Positions 25,346-36,758 of a DNA stretch of 64,000 nucleotides are shown here, in pieces. Made by a program: the position numbers and the translations under genes. The notes under the pieces are model-generated. The model ran no database searches. It saw nothing but the letters and a program-made list of their open reading frames with translations, and was not told the origin of the DNA. Location: positions 12,918,770-12,982,769 of the forward strand of contig CM055895.1 in NCBI GenBank assembly GCA_029582155.1. The letters run 5' to 3'. Position 1 is the stretch's first letter; each line of letters starts with the position of its first letter. Origin of the DNA: Panopea generosa (lineage: Eukaryota > Mollusca > Bivalvia > Adapedonta > Hiatellidae).

Positions 25346-28300
25346 AGAAATAAATAACAGTGAAATAAATCAGTCAGTGGCCTGTTTAGCAAAATAGTAA
25401 TAAACTGCTATATTAGGTTGATAGCCGATATATTGTTTTGAATTGAACGTCTAGTATTATTGTGGCGCCCAAGTTCAGTGGTCGTGTTATTGGAATAGTA
25501 TTCCAGGGTCCCGGGTTTGATCCTCGGTTATGGCATTGATAAGTATTTCCCACATGTCGCATCAATCGGTGTTGCTGAGTTTCTAATCAGTACTGTACAG
25601 CTATTCCGCTTATGTTTTTTTTATTTATAGGCTATAGATATAAAGCAAGGGCAGATTCAGGGAAGTATCCCCCCCCCCCCCCCGCCAAATAAAAAAATAA
25701 AAATAATAATAATTGGTAAGCATAGTTTTTTCTTCTACACATTTACTCTGAACTCAAGTTACCATCTAAACGAATTGTGTTAAAACAAATTAAGCACGTA
25801 TTTAAAGTACCTGCGACGGATTGTTCAAAGGGTTGGTTGATTGATTGAATATTTAGCGTCATTCTTATGCCATCGAGGGCTAACAGACGATCAGTTAACC
25901 TAACCACTGCTTCCTGGGATTAACCAGTACTCGAGCACACCCCATCTCCGCAAGTAACTGATAACTTTCCCACTTGAATCAGTGGTGAGAGACGAATGAT
26001 AATGGGACACAATGTCGTATATCAATCATCACGGAGACTGTTGCCGGGCGGGGGATTCGAACTCAAGACCCCTGGATTGATAGTCAGACGCGTAGCCGAC
26101 TGAGCTAATCGGGCCCGACTTGTTCAAAGGAGCAGTCAACTAGTGACGGCCTATCTCTCGCTGTTAAAGCCGTAGGTTCGGCTACAATCGGTCCAAAAAC
26201 TCCATCGGAGAAAGTATACGATTTACTTGCGGAAGGAAAGTGGTTCTACTCAAATCTATCTTGAGGTCTTCGTCAACTAATAAAACTGGATATGCAATAC
26301 GTAATCAGCCATTTGTTGAAAATGACGTTAAGCACAATTGAGGACCTCAGTGTAGATTGAACTTAAATCAACCTTGGAGTTTAACGTAAAATAAAGAAAC
26401 ACACAACATTATCATTATTATTAATGTTTACTGTCATACGCGTATATCAGTAACTTCTATCCTATGTCTGTGTAATCTATTCAAAAAATTGTATGTTATT
26501 TTAATAGGGTTAATATTTTCAATAAGAAAAAGTAATAAAATATATATATTATTAAATTTTTTTTTTTTCGCCTTCGCTGCGGCTTGAACATACGACATTC
26601 TGAGTGACAGTTAAAGGCGTATGCCTCTGCGCCACTTTGGAGCCTAATAATACAACAACAGTTAACACCTTTTAAAGTTGTTAGATCATGAAAGGGGCGT
26701 CATTCTAGCTGACCGGAACTGGAATTAATTGATACGTTTGATATACGTTTATGCTATGCAAATTATTGTAACCGACTAAAAGGTTTTGCTGGTGAGTATA
26801 AAATACCTCGAAATGTGTACATAGCATCCATTTATATCTGGCGGTTTGCTAGTAGAGCAGATAGCCTAGTTTTCAAATCCTCATCATAAGTTAAATTGAG
26901 GTTAACCCATCTTGTGGGATGTGGATGCCATTCATTTGCTACAATCGCCGGTCGTGGATGATTGAGAGTCCCTTTCACTGTCTTATCTCTATATTTCTTC
27001 TGTCTTATAAAGTAACATCATTTTCTTGTGTTTGAAGAAACCGGTTTGAGTCCATATTTTGGTAACTGGTTATTCTAACACTGACCTTATTGCAGTATTT
27101 TCTGATAAATTTTCTTTCTTTATTTACTGAGAGTTAATGTATATGCCGACTGAGAGCCAAACAATGTACATGGAGATAGAGATCAAAACAACGTATATTG
27201 AGATTGAGAGCCAAACAATGTAGATGAAGACTGAGCGTCAAACAATGTAGATGGAGTCTGAGAGCCAAACAATGTTTATGGAGACGGACGGTCAAACAAT
27301 GTAGATGGAGATTGAGAGCTAAAAATGTAAATGGAAACTAAGAGACAAACAATGTACATGGAGACTGATAGCCAAACAATGTAGATAGAGACTGAGAGCC
27401 AAACAATATACACGGAAACTGAGAGAATAACTATGTACATGGAGACTGAGATCCAACCTATTTAGATGGAGATTGCAAGCCAAACAATGCAGATGTAGAC
27501 GGAGAGCCAAACAATGTAGATAGAGATTGAGAGCCAAACAATATAGACGGAAACTGAGAGACAAACAATGTACATGGAGACTGAGATCCACACTATGTAG
27601 AACGAGATTGAGAGCCAAACAATGCAGATGTAGACGGAGAGCCAAACAATGTAGATTGAGACTGAGAGTCAAACAACGTATATTGAGACTGAGAGTCAAA
27701 CAATGTAGATAGAGACTGAGTGTGTCTAGCAATGTAGATTGTGTCTGAGAGCGAAACAATGTTTATGGAGACTGAGAGTCAAACAATTAGATGCCGACTG
27801 AGAGTCAGACAATGTACATGGAGATTGAGAGTGAAACAATATCGATATAGACGGAGAGCCTAACAACGTAGCCAAACAATATAGACGGAGACTGAGAGAC
27901 AAACAATGTACATGGAGACTGAGAGCCAAACTTTATAGATGTGGATGTAGACTGAGTGTCAAACAATGTATATGGAGACTGAGAGTCAAACAATGTAGAT
28001 GAAGACTGATAGCCAAACTATGTTGATGGAGACTGAGATCAAAACAACGTATATTGAGACGGAGAGCCAAACAATGTAGATGGAGACTGAGCGTCAATGC
28101 AGATGAAATCCTCAATAAATCTAGCGGAATGTTCTTGTTTTACAATTGCTACAATCGCCGGTCGTGGATGATTGAGCGCCTTTTACTGTCTCTCTCTATC
28201 TTTCATATGTCTAATAAAGTAACCTCATTATCTTGTGTTTAAACAAACACGTTTGAGTCCATATTTACTGTGGAGTTCAAAGTTTGGCAACTGGTTATTC

Positions 28301-28522
28301 TTACACTCTAGCTTTTATTATACTGCTCTGATTTCAGTATTTCCTGCTAAATTAAGTTTTCTTTATCCTAAAGTTTTTTATTGACTGAGAGCCAAACAAT
28401 GTATATGTAGACGAAAGTCCAAACAATGCAGATGGAGACTGTGAGCCAAACAATGTAGATGACGATTGATTGCCAAACAATGTGGATGTAGACTGAGAGC
28501 CAAACAATGTAGATGGAGACTG
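25346..28522. repeat. macrosatellite unit 5 (with SINE)
   Basis: SINE at 25832-26119. The long tract (about 27130-28100) is shortened by loss of monomers near its start. Leader P2 (28105-28380) and the short tract are present. A partial sixth copy follows to 28751. Confidence 0.85.
25832..26119 (-). mobile_element. SINE family A in unit 5
   Basis: Same insertion site and tail as in unit 4. The tRNA-like head keeps GAGCTAATCGGGCC, the less mutated form. Confidence 0.9.
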
Positions 28523-28751
28523 AGAAATAAATAACAGTGAAATAAATCAGTCAGTGGCCTGTTTAGCAAAATAGTAATAAATTGCTATATTAGGTTGATA
28601 GCCGATATATTGTTTTGAATTGCACGTCTAGTGTTATTGTGGCGCCCAAGTTCAGTGGTCGTGTCATTGGAATAGTATTCCAGGGTCCCGGGTTTGATCC
28701 TCGGTTATGGCATTGATAAGTATTTCCCACATGTCGCATCAGTCGGTATTG

Positions 28752-29371
28752 AACAATAAACGGAAGCAGCTGCTGGTACAAATGCCTGTTGGGCTATAGT
28801 AACATAAAATTTTGAGCGTATTAAAAAGTTTTGCAGTTAAAATGCACTCTTTTATGCAGGGAAACTATAATTTATATAATGTTAAACATAAGTTAAATTA
28901 TACAAAAAAAACACAAAAAACATTTCCACTTTATGAAACGTTTACTTACGTCTTATAATATAAACATAATGAGCATGGTATTTGAATGGCTAAATTAGAT
29001 ACAACATGTTTTATTAACATTCAACACAATAATAGAAGTTCAGGAAAAATATCAACGAATGACGAGACGTATTACATACCGTTATTCACATAAGTTAGTA
29101 TCACCATTTTAGTTGCCATATCTTGTCCTTATAGTTTACATTTTTAAAAGCGTTGACTATTTCCAATTTACGCTTTAAATGTTTGCATGCAGCTCAATAT
29201 CTGGCACTGAATAAAATCTTAACAGTTTACTGAATTTGAATCAAGTCAAACATAGCGCATGGAGATTTATGCCTATAATACAACAGGGAAACATACGTTT
29301 TATGCAGCAGTCGTTTGAAATTGAAACTGAAATGTGGGTTTTATGTCAATTTTAACATTAAATGTAGGTTT
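28752..29371. other. no gene seen
   Basis: AT-rich sequence after the end of the macrosatellite; nothing recognisable. Confidence 0.5.
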
Positions 29372-29648
29372 TTATGGTTGATTGATTAAATATTCAGCGA
29401 CATTTTATGCCATCGAGGGCTAACGGATGATCAGTTAACCTATCCATTTTTTCCTGAGATTCCTGGTAGGTTTACCAGTACTTAAGCACACCCATCTCCA
29501 CAAGTATTTCCCCACTTGAATCAGTGGTGAGAGACGAATGATAATGATACGCAATGCCGTATATCAATCATAACGGAGGCAGTGGCGGGGCAAGGATTCC
29601 AACTCACGATCCTTGGATTGATAGACAGACGCGCTACCGACTGCCCGG
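29372..29648 (-). mobile_element. SINE family A copy
   Basis: From tail (TTGATTGATTAAATATTCAG) through body (GCCATCGAGGGCTAACGGAT) to the tRNA-like head (GCGCTACCGACTGCCCGGCT). More diverged from the copies in the satellite than those are from one another, so it is older. Confidence 0.85.
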
Positions 29649-30954
29649 CTATTTTTATGATAGATTGTGTCCATAAACTTTAGTGACAAACGAATGAGGT
29701 TTAAATCAATCTGTAAAATAATAACCATTGGCATGTAGTGGTTTTTTTGTCCATGATACAACTTTTATATATTTATGAATTATAGGTGACATAGTTTAAT
29801 CAGGCAATATCACACATAATCACATCCATACTATGCTTTGTTGTATTTAAAGGCTCATTAAACTTCCGAATCGGCTGTTTTTAGTTATATTTTAAGTCCT
29901 TTTAATCTTGTTCAATTCATATTTACATATATACACCGGGATTTTTATTTTGAAAACAAAAATAGAATTATAACGGGCATTATTTTTAAAAAAAAAACAA
30001 CACCTTTTATAAAATGAAATCTGTAAGATCTATCGTTTTTTTTTGTTTTTTCATCGTCAAACCTGTAAATCTATACTGTCGTTTGCGTTTACGTGTATCC
30101 ATCACATTATTGGGCATATCAAAACGTGTATAACAATTATGTAATCGATTTCTGTATTTGCGATTTTTGGAGGGGCAGCGTCAGGACCCAAGTTATTGCC
30201 TGATGCATCTGTTAGCAAACGCATTAAGTTAGCGGATCGCTTTTTTAAAAACACACATTTTGATTGGAGTTCGTTGTTTTTTTCAAAAGCAGTCATTAGT
30301 GACTCTACAGATATGTTTTAGTAATAATACACACACATTATTTCAGTAATGTTTTATATTGTCAACAAAACCCGACGTTCTGAAGTTTAATGGTGTTTTG
30401 TTTATAAAGAGCCGTATCTAGTGTACACACAGAACTAACAGCTAATCATCGTATGGGCGATTCGTCATGCTACTGCGCAGTCTTCAGGGCACATGCGCTG
30501 TGTAAATCGGAGTTGGAAATCCCGAGGAAGCATTCGGGTCTACCTTGCCAGCATAGTTTATTCGTCCAAATGGATTGTATGGGCTGTAATTGATTAATTA
30601 CATTAAATTAAATAATAACAACTCTAATAGTACTGTAAATATCAGGCTGATATAAAGAAAATCAAACGAGAGAATGCAATACTATGTTAGAAGTAACAAA
30701 GCAAAGCAATAAACAAAACTCACTTAAACACGTGTTTTTTGGAATAAGTAAAAGTTATAGTTTTGCTTACATATTAAAAAATATAACAACAACAACGTCA
30801 TATTCACATGTTCGTAATCGTATGCATTTTCCACATGTAAATCTTTGACAATAATACATACACACGTTAGTTAATTTCTTCAAGTCAGGATTAAACATAA
30901 TAAATGTTTGTCTTTTTATTAACTGCAGAGTAAAACAATGACGATGTACACGTC
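29649..30954. other. mostly empty; one coding-like minus-strand frame at 30102-30296
   Basis: AT-rich. The minus frame at 30102-30296 includes KKRSANLMRLLTDASGNN and LGPDAAPPKIANTEIDYI, which reads like host protein and lies downstream of the cadherin gene. None of its possible acceptors matches the phase (2) left by the exon at 31909-32208, so I could not join it. It may be noise or part of another gene. Confidence 0.25.
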
Positions 30955-31904
30955 AGTTACATTCATTCAGTATTCCTATCCTTTATTTGCAGGGTACAAT
31001 GAGCGTAAGAAATACAGATATTAGCTATATTTGCTTAGTTTCCAAACTAATAGTTTCCCTACTTCTAGTATTTGGTTGCAAGGTAAAACATTAAATGTAA
31101 GAAATACAGACATTAGCTATATTTGCTTAGTTTTCAAACTAATAGTTTCCCTACTTCAGGTATTTAGTTGCAAGGTAAAACATTAAACGTAAGAAATACA
31201 GACATTAGCTATATTTGCTTAGTATTCAAAATATTAGTTTCCTATCCTTTATTTGCAATGGCAAGAAATAAATACGTTAGCTGTAATCGTTCAGTATTCA
31301 AAATATTAGTTTCTTATCCTTTATTTGCAAGCGCAAGAAATAAACACATTAACTATATTCGTTCAGTATTCAAAATATTAGTTTCCTACCCTTTATTTGC
31401 AAGCGAAGAAATAAACACATTAGCAATATTCGTTCAGTATTCAAAATATTAGTTTCCTTTCCTTTATTTGCAAGCGCAAGAAATAAACACATTAGCTATA
31501 TTCGTTCAGTTTTCAAAATGATAGCTTTAGTTGTTTCAAGGAAAAATATTGAACGTAAGGAATACAGACATTACCTATATTCGTTCAGTTTTCACAGTAA
31601 TAGGTTGCATACCCTTTTGGTTACAAACGCAAGAATTTAACACATTAGATATATTCTTTCAGTATAAAAAGTAATAGTTTTCATACTCTTTAGTTGCAAG
31701 TTAAAAAGTACACATTTACTATATTCGTCCAGTATTCAAAATAATAACTGGTTTTAGTTGCAGTATACAACATTGGCCACAATAACTACCAAAATTAATT
31801 ATATTCGATCACTATTCAAAGAAATGTTATTCCTACTCTTAATTTGTAGGGAAACCTTTGGCCACATCAGTTACGTTCGATCAGTATTCAAAATAACAGT
31901 TTGC
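30955..31904. repeat. tandem array of about 70-95 bp units abutting a 5' splice site
   Basis: About 12-13 diverged units of CAAGAAATAAACACATTAG, CTATATTCGTTCAGTATTC, AAAATATTAGTTTCCTA type. The central five units are most alike. The right edge coincides with the donor of the exon at 31909-32208: on minus the intron starts GTAGGCAAACTGTTATTTTG and the units repeat GTAGGAAACTAATATTTTG. No exon sequence is included in the unit, unlike the arrays at 52 and 57 kb. Confidence 0.8.
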
Positions 31905-32208
31905 CTACCGATTATCTGGTCGTTGCGGTTCATCGTCACTCGTATCACTGCTACTGCTGCTGCTATTATTGCTATCGCTGCTGATACTGCTTCTGTTGTT
32001 TGAGTTGTTAACTTGGCGTTTGACAGGCATCTGTTTTCCCTTTGCCAAACGCACGCGTCCAGCTGGCACCACCACTCTGATGCCGGTCGCGTTGGAAACA
32101 CGAGTCATCTCCATGACGTTGTTACTTGTTGAAGCACGATTCCTGGTTACCGCAGAACTGAACCTTGGTCTGGTTACTTCTATAACTTTGGTTGCTTCTG
32201 ACGAGGCG
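31905..32208 (-). CDS. putative cytoplasmic-tail exon of the cadherin gene (exon 15)
   Basis: Open frame behind a good acceptor (tatactgcag|CGCCTC). It encodes about 100 residues: a basic part (TRPRFSSAVTRNRAS, RVVVPAGRVRLAKGKQMPVK) followed by a Ser/Asn run and an acidic end (SSISSDSNNSSSSSS, DTSDDEPQRPDNR). It is GC-richer than its flanks. Starting one base into a codon, it fits the phase-2 donor that overlaps the stop of exon 14 at 36763. The frame ends at TAG (31905-31907), or splices on at CG|gtaggc (31909). No catenin-binding motif is recognised. It could instead belong to an unrelated gene. Confidence 0.55.
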
Positions 32209-32261
32209 CTGCAGTATACAAGCATGGTTGTATATGAAATTGTTGATTTTTAAACTCGGTC

Positions 32262-32460
32262 AAGTGTGATTTGAGCGTCGGACCCATGGTCGAAGGGTCG
32301 TGGGTTCGATCCTCCGCCACGACTATACTGTGTCCTTGAGCAAGACACTTTTCCTCATACGATTAGTACTGACTCCACCATAGAAGACTTCGAGCGTGAT
32401 TTGTCTAAGTTGTAATAACTCGTTTCACAATCGAAGTAAAATAAATAAGTTTAAACTTAA
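32262..32460 (+). mobile_element. SINE family B copy
   Basis: B-box-like GTGGGTTCGATCCTCC, body TGAGCAAGACACTTTTCCTC, ACTTCGAGCGTGATTTG, and 3' end AAGTAAAATAAATAAGTTTA. Best-preserved family B copy together with the one at 59.1 kb. Confidence 0.8.
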
Positions 32461-32811
32461 GTATGAATTATAAAAAATAAAAATTATCACCATCTTTCAG
32501 AATGTTGAATAAACCTTTCATATGATAACAAATGTATTGATTCCGTAACATATATGAATCGATAAAAACTAGGAGATCTGGGGTAAAAATATAGTCAATA
32601 TTCCGAAACATACGTTTTAAAAGGCGTTAAGTATATTATGTACGTGAAGATAGTTTTTATTTTCGTATGGTTATACGTTTATATGTGTGAAGATTGATTT
32701 GCTGCCTGAGCATGGTTAAAATCGATTGTGTCCCTTTGATACCGGTTTATATTATCTTATCGACATATACACAACAATCAATTCATTTCAATAATTTATA
32801 AGCATAATATA

Positions 32812-32985
32812 TACAGTCAAACCTGTCTTAAGCAGCCAGTCAAGGATAGGAGCAAAAGTGATCTTTTAAGACAGGTTGTTGCTTAATACAGGTAAGCATG
32901 CTCTGAAAGCATAGGAATGGGAAACAAAAAATGTGGCTGCTTAAGACAAGTGGCTGCTTAATAGAGGTGACCGTTAGTTTTGTTT
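32812..32985. mobile_element. pogo/Tigger-like MITE fragment
   Basis: Begins CAGTCAAACCTGTCTTAAGC, the type of end seen on pogo-group elements, and repeats GGCTGCTTAAGACA and TTGCTTAATACAGG inside. The right end (TTAATAGAGGTGACCGTTAG) matches only in part, so the element is diverged or truncated. No coding capacity. Confidence 0.5.
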
Positions 32986-33229
32986 AAATCTTTCAAAATA
33001 CAATGTTAAGACAATTATGTTATTTCGTGTAAGTGCGTTACACGTGTTTATATCGTTTATCTTGATAGTGCAGGATATGGTTGACTATTTGGTTACAAAG
33101 AATGTTATTGTTGACGGCTTCCTTATTGTTCAGGGATTGCTCACGAGCATTAATAACGCTAGGATAAGGATAACTAAGGTAACGTGGCTGTAAATGCAAT
33201 TGGTACGGCGATAACTGATATAATAAATT

Positions 33230-33610
33230 TAAACAGATATGGTACCGATATGTACGTTACAGTGAATATACGATGTACTGATATGTATGTGACAGTAAAG
33301 ATACGATGTACTGATATGTACGTGACAGTGAAGATACGATTTACTGATATGTATGTTGCAGTAAAGATAGGATGTACTGATATGTATGTGACAGTGAAGA
33401 TAGGATGTACTGATATGTACGTGACAGTGAAGATACGATGTACTGATATGTACGTGACAGTGAAGACAGGATGTACTGATATGTACATGACAGTGAATAT
33501 ACGATGTACTGACATGTACGTGACAGTGAAGATACGATGTACTGATATTTATGTGACAGTGAAGATAGGATGTACTGATATGTACGTGACAGCGAAGATA
33601 CGATGTACTT
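33230..33610. repeat. 33-bp minisatellite
   Basis: About 11-12 tandem copies of GATGTACTGATATGTACGTG plus ACAGTGAAGATAC (33 bp). The period is divisible by three and several frames on both strands are open for 110-158 codons (11-residue periods such as RCTDMYVTVKI). It lies in the proposed last intron of the cadherin gene. Confidence 0.9.
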
Positions 33611-33811
33611 TTTACCATGTCAATGTATTCAATTCTGTTGATAAACTGCATGTTTGCTAAACATAGTTTTATCACGCCAACGCAAGACTATCAGACATAT
33701 GACGTCATTATGGATGATTATACATTTTGACGGAATCTATAGAATGTAACAAAAGTTTAAAGCTGATTTTCAATTCATAAAAAGACGAATTAGAAATACT
33801 GACATGATAAA

Positions 33812-33930
33812 GTGTATACCATGTTAGTGTCTAATAGTATCAACTTTATCATGTTCGACACGAGCCTCATCTTGTTTTTTTAAGCCTTGACTGATAAAGT
33901 TGATGATATCAGACACTAACATGATATTCT
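33812..33930. repeat. hairpin with about 35-bp arms
   Basis: CATGTTAGTGTCTAATAGTA followed by TCAACTTTATCA on the left is mirrored by TGATAAAGTTGATGATATCA and GACACTAACATGAT on the right, separated by about 40 bp. The loop contains a further partial copy (AACTTTATCATGTTCGA overlapping the left arm's end). No coding. Probably a small foldback element. Confidence 0.65.
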
Positions 33931-34149
33931 CTATACGTATGTTAATGTAAACAAATATAATACTTTGTGTACTTTACAATGAAAGTAGGCTGCGCATTAT
34001 GTACGCGAGATAATTTTAACATACTGTATATAGTAATGTGTAAATCATTTTGTATTCATATACTTAATGGAATATTTTTTAAAGATCAAGAGGGACATTA
34101 TATATCTACTGCAAATGGTGGTTTATGTTAAGTTGATTATTTTATTGCT

Positions 34150-36290
34150 TCGTCAAACATGTTCCCTTGTATTTCACATTTTGAAATTGGTGACAGATTA
34201 AAACGGACCGTGTATTCCTCTGGAAATATTACACAAAGAATGGTACCATCATTTTAAAAAGCTATTGTGCAATGAAAGTACAGACAATAACACACTTTAA
34301 AAACATTTTTGTCAGAAAACCAAAATATAGATGTTGATTTAATGATCCTTTAACAATGCTTGAATTAAAAAAAAATGTGAATGACCTTAAGCTTGGTAAA
34401 TCAACAGACCCCTGTGGAATACTGGCAGAAATAGTAAAAAGTAATATTACAGATATCTCAGCTATTTTGCTTCCATTATATAATAGAATATTCAATACAG
34501 GAGTGTTTCCGAAAGTATGGAGACAAAGTATTCTATGCCCCTTTCACAAATCTGGCTCTTTTAATGCTGCGAATAAGTATCGCGGCATTTCCCTAATAGA
34601 CACACTGAATAAAATTTTAACATGTTTGACGCACAACAAATTAGTAATATGGGCGGAAAATAATAAAAAGACTGACCAGGTACAATCTGGCTTGAAAAGG
34701 GGTGTCTCAACCATTGATAATTTGTTAACACTTATGGCCATGGTTAAAAAATATATAAGTAAGAGAAGTGGACGATTTTACTGCCTGTTTGTAGATTTTT
34801 CAAAGGCATTCGATACAATTATTCACAAGGAACTTTTTAATAGTCTTATAAGAAAAGGAGTTAGTGGACAGTATTTGGCCATACTTATTGCTATGTATGA
34901 TAATTTGTCTTCTTGCGTACGCACTGGTCGTGATGATTATACTAATATCTTCAAATGCAATATTGGTTGCCGCCAAATCTGTAAATTGAGCACGATTTTA
35001 TTCAATCTTTTTATTAATGATCTTGTTGAAGAGTTAAAACAAACATGAACAAATGGTATACATATTTCAGAAGAAGTGGATGATATATTTACAATACTAT
35101 ACGTCGATGACCTGGCAAATTGCAGTGACACTGTTAGACAATTGCAAATGATATCAATATATAAACTTCAAAGAAACGTTGGATTTTTTACCATTTTGAA
35201 TTTTTTATATTGTTTGATGCTATGGTTGTGCCGATATTAACACATGGATCTGAACTTTGGGGATATGAATATGCAACTCAAATTGAAATTATTCAAAACC
35301 AGTTTTGTACAAGATATTTAAAATTATATAAGACTTGTTTCCATGCCCTTTCGCTCGGCGAATGTGGTAGATTTCCTTTAAATATTACATATTATTGTAA
35401 ATGCGTAAACTATTGGTTGCGTCTTATCCATATGGATAATCGTAAATATCCTTAACAATGCTATATTATGCTTCGGAATTTGGATGATGCAGGACGGGTT
35501 ACATTGGCAACACATGTTAGATCATTACTTTTCAGATAGTGATTTGGATATGTCTTGATATCGGAAAATGTAAGCGATGAAAAAGCCTTTATATTCAGTT
35601 TTAAACAGCGTTTATTGGACTGTTCCTTAAAAAACTGGCATGCTGATTTATATCAACCGAGCAAAGCTAGACATTATAAGTATTTTAAAACTAACCTAGA
35701 TGTAGAAAGGTGTCTTACTTTGAAAATTCCAATTAACTTGAAATTAGCACTCTAAACTACGATGTTCAGCTCATTCACTTTTAGTTGAAACCGGAAGACA
35801 CACCGATATCCAATACGAACAAAGAATATGCTTTTTATGTAACTGTAGAGAAATAAAGGACGAATTTCATGTAATAATGAAATGTGCGTATTATGATGAT
35901 TTGAGAAATCAGTATCTATCAGATTTTTTGAATGGTAATCATAATGGATTAAATTTGTTCTTTAAATTAATGAGTACACAAAACAATAAAACTCTCTAAA
36001 TGTGTACTAGAAATGTTCAATAAACGGAAATACTTTATTCAAGTCCAAACTGACACAAACTAAAATATGATTATGCTACACCGTTATAAGATTCAATTTA
36101 CACTTGTAAATACTGATATAACATTTTAGACACTCTATGTTTGATAATTCATATGTGTTTCCTTTTTTTATTCCTGATATTGTCTTTATCCTTTTGGCAC
36201 ATTGTTGTATTATGATAATATTTATGTGTATTTGTATTATGGGCCGATGGCCTGAATTACTTGAATAAACTATTGTCATTACTAAAATGC
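34150..36290 (+). mobile_element. non-LTR retrotransposon fragment, reverse transcriptase plus C-terminal region
   Basis: 34356-35048 reads DLKLGKSTDPCGILAEIVK, NKYRGISLIDTLNKI, LFVDFSKAFDTIIHKELFN, FKCNIGCRQICKLSTILFNL. After one TGA (35046-35048) the same frame gives LYVDDLANC, with an intact catalytic YVDD. An internal deletion of roughly 100 codons follows, then GSELWGYEYATQIEIIQNQF and a Cys/His-rich end (CFLCNCREIKDEFHVIMKC). Jockey/I-like organisation. Dead through truncation, stops and the deletion. It lies in sense to the plus strand, so antisense to the cadherin gene. Confidence 0.85.
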
Positions 36291-36394
36291 AGGTTTTGAA
36301 AAGCTCACTGGTAACGACGGGACGTTAGGGGAGATGGCAATGGTCAAGGTGTCATATATTAGATTGTATATAATGGGTTACCTATGGCCACGGC

Positions 36395-36485
36395 ATAGGA
36401 GGAAATGCGGTGATCAAGGGGTTGTGGGGACGAGTCGACAGGCGGTGATCAAGGGGTCAAGGGGACGAGTCGGCAGACGTTGTGA
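36395..36485. repeat. short GC-rich direct repeats
   Basis: GGTGATCAAGGGGT followed by GGGGACGAGTCG(A/G)CAG occurs twice at about 36-bp spacing, with a partial third copy. Notable only because the surroundings are AT-rich. Confidence 0.6.
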
Positions 36486-36661
36486 TTTGTTTAAGATGGA
36501 GTGGGGAAATTTATTTTGAGCCGCGACACAAATATTAAAGTTAAGCAAACAAGGAAAATGCGTAAACGAGTTTCAATACGTGACATTTTATAGAGATCTC
36601 AAACTGTTTAATAGTCCATTTTTGCTGTGTATACGTCTAGTATTTTGTAAATTCAGTGTAT

Positions 36662-36667
36662 TTTATT
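36662..36667 (-). terminator. candidate polyadenylation signal AATAAA
   Basis: AATAAA on minus, about 95 nt after the in-frame TGA of exon 14. It would serve the short isoform, in which exon 14 is terminal. AT-rich DNA makes chance occurrence likely. Confidence 0.3.
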
Positions 36668-36758
36668 GTGGTTTTCAATTCTGAACTGTCATGATTGACA
36701 TTGATTGCTTCGACCATCCTTAGTCAATTATATTCTTGACAATTTCATTTAAATAATC

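Larger units (their letters stand above)
13019..28751. repeat. macrosatellite: five tandem units of 2.7-3.3 kb with nested 27-bp minisatellite
   Basis: The landmark GAAATAAATAACA(G/A)TGAAA recurs at about 13069, 16201, 19310, 22633, 25346 and 28523, giving unit lengths near 3132, 3109, 3323, 2713 and 3177 bp. Each unit holds, in order: a tRNA-like segment, a conserved block with a 62-codon frame, a second tRNA-like segment, leader P1, a long 27-bp minisatellite tract, leader P2, and a short tract of the same minisatellite. Sequence identity among units is very high by eye. The array starts and ends abruptly inside a unit. The layout (unique ends plus core tandem repeats) recalls Helitron-like 'pearl' elements of bivalves, but Helitron termini were not identified. 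Confidence 0.9.

Noticed and set aside
14533-28569. Dozens of minus- and plus-strand frames of the LHLHCLA, IYIVWLSVS and RAKQCRWRL kinds
   Set aside because: All lie in the 27-bp minisatellite, are open in several frames at once and have no start, splice or domain support; they follow from a stop-free monomer whose length is a multiple of three.
33184-33675. 158-, 148- and 113-codon frames over the 33-bp repeat
   Set aside because: Open on both strands and in different frames; explained by the period. No domain.
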